From the NCBI GenBank assembly GCA_027922465.2, contig BQMF02000001.1, positions 1,426,001-1,490,000 of the forward strand: a stretch of 64,000 bases of DNA, read 5' to 3'. The DNA comes from Turritopsis dohrnii. Lineage: Eukaryota; Cnidaria; Hydrozoa; Anthoathecata; Oceaniidae. The notes under the pieces are model-generated. The model was given only the letters and a program-made list of their open reading frames with translations. It had not been told where the DNA came from and made no database searches. Shown piece after piece: positions 61,027 through 64,000 of this stretch (positions are counted from its first letter, which is position 1; each line of letters starts with the position of its first letter). A program made the translations under genes and the position numbers.

Positions 61027-61310
61027 ATGATCAGAAAAATGGTTAGAGGTGGATATCGCAGGAAAGAAGGATCGTTCAGTTACGAACTTACAAATGAAGA
61101 AATCCTACAGAAATGCAAAGCAGAAAGTATCATTCAACACATAAAAAGACAACAACGAAACTACGTTGCACGCACTATTCGTAAACAAGACACTAGCATA
61201 ACAAAAAGGTTGCTATTCAACAACACCAAAAGAAAGAAATAAGGCCGACAAATAACACTTTACAACACAGACATCATAAATGAATGTACTACGTCGGGAG
61301 TATTCCACTA
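61027..61310 (+). pseudogene. LINE-type C-terminal tail remnant
   Basis: An ATG frame of 71 codons reads MIRKMVRGGYRRKEGSF, LTNEEILQKC, KRQQRNYVARTIRKQ and TKRLLFN. I recognise this as the C-terminal tail following the RT of RTE/CR1-like LINEs. It ends at a stop where the typical sequence would go on; QITLYNTD-like words follow in another frame. There is no RT core upstream. Confidence 0.5.
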
Positions 61311-62033
61311 TAACGCTCATCTGTATACTTTTGATTTTGACGGTAAAGAATGTTTTATTGATAAAACCTAGCATAACAAAGTTCGTTTATTCACTCTCTT
61401 ATTTTCAATGGCTTTTTCTTCTAGTGGTTTTGATAATTTATCATCATTGAAAATTTCAAGTTTCCACAAGTAAGTTTCTGATCTAAAACACAGCTGACTA
61501 ATTTTTTCCTGAAAATATTTTGGTCCGACTTCAGTATCTCAGTATCTGAGAACTCAGTATCTCTTGCATTTTCGATAGACGATATAAACTTTTCTGGTAG
61601 CAAGACTTCGATAATGAATCACAGTAGACATGTCCAGAATTTCTTTCCAAAGACGATAATTTGCCGAACTGTCTTTTCCGCAACGTTTTGATGCGCTGTA
61701 TTGCTTCGCAAAATAATGGCGTCTAAACTGAAATTAGGAAAATTCGGTAAATTTGGATTGAAGTGGATTGAAGTGGATTGAAGTGGTTTTTTGATTATTT
61801 GTATCTCGTCGTCAGCTGGCTAGTACGAAGTGCTAAGGGAAATTTCGTTGTTGGCCAGAACACCCACAAAAATGGTATTGTAATAAAAAAAACCACATCG
61901 TATACTGATTCAACTTTGAAATGCCAAACTGAGTCACAAGTCAATTTTGACAAGAATGTTGTGGCCGTTGCTAATGGAAATTGGATATTAAAAAGAGTTG
62001 CAAGTCACGTTGCAAATCGTTGTCAACTGATTA
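61311..62033. other. intergenic, no gene seen
   Basis: Includes an 11-bp tandem repeat (TGGATTGAAG-type, 61754-61787). The 96-codon frame at 61778-62068 has a composition suggestive of old coding debris but no recognised motif. Confidence 0.4.
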
Positions 62034-62484
62034 CCGTAATGCATCGATTAAACGCCCCCTTCTTTTAAACGCCCCCTCGAATAGACGCCCCCCCCTTTTC
62101 AGGAGATTTTTAGATAAACACCTCCCTCTATTAGACGCCCCCCTCGAATAGACGCCCCTCTCTAGAGAGGGGCGTTTATTAGAGACACACTAATTAAGGC
62201 ATGTAGAACTACTACATTGCATTGTTTCAGCCTCAATGTTTTCATTTTGTATAAAAATATGGAAATTTGCGATAGACGCCTTTCTTTTTAAATTTTAAAC
62301 TAACAGTTGGAAACTTTGTCTTTATTGACAATGATCTTGAAGATTAATTTTGTATATTTTTTATCGATGTTTATATTTAGTTTATATTTACGAAAAAAAA
62401 GAGTTTCACAAAAATTCAATAGACGCCCCCTAAAAATTCAAAAAATTTAATAAACGCCCCGGGCGTCTAATCGAAGCATTACGG
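62034..62484. mobile_element. TACCGTA-type MITE with AACGCCCCC units, 451 bp
   Basis: Ends TA-CCGTAATGCATCGATTAAAC and the inverse of CCGTAATGCTTCGATTAGAC, with TA flanks. AATAGACGCCCC units are reiterated near both ends. Confidence 0.8.
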
Positions 62485-62505
62485 TATTGGCAACAACTGG
62501 AACAA

Positions 62506-62622
62506 AACTGGGCAAAATCCTCAAAAAGTCACTGCGATGAAGAGTATTCTTATCGAAGTAGTGTATACATTTCTTTAAAAATTCACTTCATTGCAGTGAT
62601 TTTCAACAAATTTGCCCATTGA
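62506..62622. mobile_element. CCCAGTGGGCA-type short MITE, copy H
   Basis: The left end ACTGGGCAAAATCCTC and the right end AACAAATTTGCCCATTG bracket AAAGTCACTGCGATGAAGAG and its inverse. It lies 20 bp after the TACCGTA element. Confidence 0.65.
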
Positions 62623-62955
62623 GAATGACTTGGTTTTAAGAAATAGAGAATCCTTATTGCCAAATAAATTTTCCTGAGGTCTGCTAATCGACTGTTAAAT
62701 CACAGGTTTATTTTTAACGAACAGGATTATTCAAAAGATATGAGAGTTAGAATCTCTTCAATTGTCAATTTCCAGTCGAAACAGTTAGTAATACCAAAAA
62801 AAAATTTTATAACGTAATTACTTCGATTAGTATGAACGATTTAAGGTCTACTTGTCATACCATCATTCCTTAATAGCAAGTTATGAAATTATATATATGT
62901 GCTGCTGGACTGTAATCATAATAACATAGTTCTATTTTTGGATGTTAATGAAGTA

Positions 62956-63339
62956 CTGTAAATGACTGATTAAGCGCCCAATGCTCAATTAACCGCCCAT
63001 TCTAAATAAGCGCTTACCTTTATGCTTAATGTTTTAAGCAAGCTCCCAGGGCTCCGATAAGCACTCAATCTGGACTGGACACTAACTTGGACTAGTTTAA
63101 GTTTGTAAATGACAATATAACATCAATAGTACTGAAGTGTTTCAAAGCAACAAGAGTTGCCTGAAAATAGAAATTATCCAATTTCAGCTGAACATATTAC
63201 CAGTTAATATAGAATATAATTCATTCTTTTTCTATAACATAGTAAACAAAACAAAACAAAAAATATAAATAAACATGTTTTGAAAGTAGATGCCCAGTGC
63301 TCAATTAGCCGCCCAATCCAATTTAACGCCCATTTATGG
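62956..63339. mobile_element. TACYRTA-type MITE with AACCGCCCA units, diverged
   Basis: The left end TA-CTGTAAATGACTGATTAAG and the inverse of the right end, CCATAAATGGGCGTTAAATT, share the design of the TACCGTA group more than its exact sequence. AATTAACCGCCC / TTAGCCGCCC words recur near both ends. TA flanks are present. Confidence 0.5.
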
Positions 63340-63515
63340 TAATGGAATTAATAGAACAATCCATTCACAATGAGATATGGCATAAAAATAGAATATCAGG
63401 AAAGGGCAATTACGCTAAAATATTTTGATTTAAATACACAGAGAACGTTACCGAATAACATTTCAGTGAAATAAAAGTTCGGAAAGTATCTCTAATATAT
63501 GAAGCATAAGAAGAC

Positions 63516-63612
63516 ATGGATGTAAAGGAGAAACAAACCAACGGTGACCGATCCGATGAAGCCGAAATGATACCTCTGCATTGGAAGAAAAATCAAGAAC
63601 GTCGTGGATTAG
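63516..63612 (+). CDS. first coding exon of a gene running off the window (32 codons)
   Basis: The ATG context is AGACATGGA (A at -3, G at +4). The exon encodes a hydrophilic N-terminus (MDVKEKQTNG...MIPLHWKKNQERRGL) and ends at a perfect donor, ATTAG|GTGAGT, in phase 1. ATAACATTTCAG ends 49 bp before the ATG. The frame beyond the donor becomes T-rich and non-coding in character. No family can be named from 32 residues. The next exon is not found in the remaining 388 bp. Confidence 0.45.
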
Positions 63613-63904
63613 GTGAGTTGTTTTTTTTTGTTGTTGTTGTTTTTTTTACTATCGGGAGAATTTCTGATGACTTCTTAGATGGATTTTCACTTCTTGCAAA
63701 TTTTCCACGGAAGGAAACAAAATCGAAAAATGCAAATGATTACGACAGAAAGTCTGCGACATTTGTCGATTCGCACGGTTCTCTTTTTACTTGAATATAC
63801 TGACCAGAAACAAAAAATCTAATAAAAAGTATAGACCACGTTGACGACGAAACCCTATTCTAATAATCACCTGGCTAAAGCCGCTGACTAAAAACATTTT
63901 TGAT

Positions 63905-64000
63905 CACAGGGCCGTAATTTCTTTAAAAATATTGAAGGGGCTAAAAACGAGCGAAGGAGCGAAGCAAGCGAAAAAATATTTTGAGCAGGAGGTCGGGGGG
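63905..64000. repeat. edge of a GAGCGAAGGAGCGAAGCAAGCG-like repeat
   Basis: The last 95 bp contain a GC-richer purine block with GAGCGAAGGAGCGAAG followed by a run of G at the window end. It looks like the end of an interspersed repeat cut by the window border; its type cannot be decided. Confidence 0.3.

Noticed and set aside
1..64000. CRISPR array, operon or bacterial island
   Set aside because: Repeats are tandem simple repeats or transposon arms, genes have spliceosomal introns, and no bacterial-type gene cluster exists.

Overview
The window is an AT-rich nuclear genome segment from an intron-bearing animal. Genes carry many short introns with GT..AG borders, and most of the remaining sequence is short inverted-repeat transposons and retroelement debris. 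The repeat types (tRNA-derived SINEs, Penelope-like and LINE remnants, a long hairpin beginning AGCGCTGG, pogo-, Harbinger- and TTAA-type MITEs) together with a DCDC1-type gene suggest a cnidarian, possibly a hydrozoan. That placement is inference; no species marker was found.

Layout. 1-19.1 kb has no convincing protein gene. It holds a retroelement tail fragment (9.4 kb), nested pogo-like MITEs (10.4-11.2 kb), a SINE (11.4-11.6 kb), an 85-bp hairpin (12.9 kb), a TTAA element (13.1-13.6 kb) and other MITEs. 19119-19910 (+) encodes a 263-residue soluble protein that looks like the N-terminal region and actuator domain of a Na/K-ATPase alpha chain, without any membrane segment and with TGES changed to TGNS. 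20-27.4 kb is gene-poor. 27482-28237 (-) encodes an intact AIG1/ADTRP family membrane hydrolase. 28.9-30.7 kb is probably a decayed DNA transposon marked by six copies of a GTAACATACGTTATA motif.

34373-47516 (-) is a complete doublecortin-domain gene (DCDC1 type). I resolved 36 coding exons whose phases all close, giving 1845 residues with six DCX-like domains. 49397-54344 (+) is a 7-exon, 1039-residue coiled-coil gene, head to head with DCDC1 across 1.9 kb. 54.3-58.1 kb contains a 931-bp GGACGTCC-rich transposon, a dead LINE and a foldback element. 58635-59460 (+) is a two-exon gene for an unrecognised 234-residue protein. 60-62.5 kb is a retroelement graveyard with MITEs nested in it. At 63516 a gene starts that runs off the window.

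How the genes relate. DCDC1 is a microtubule/cilium-linked family. Its recurrent RPxSA motifs and its divergent coiled-coil neighbour suggest, by inference only, a cytoskeletal or ciliary gene pair. All six gene starts have a 3' splice-site-like sequence 10-50 bp upstream of the ATG, which points to 5'UTR introns or spliced-leader trans-splicing. The most unusual item is the free-standing actuator-domain protein.
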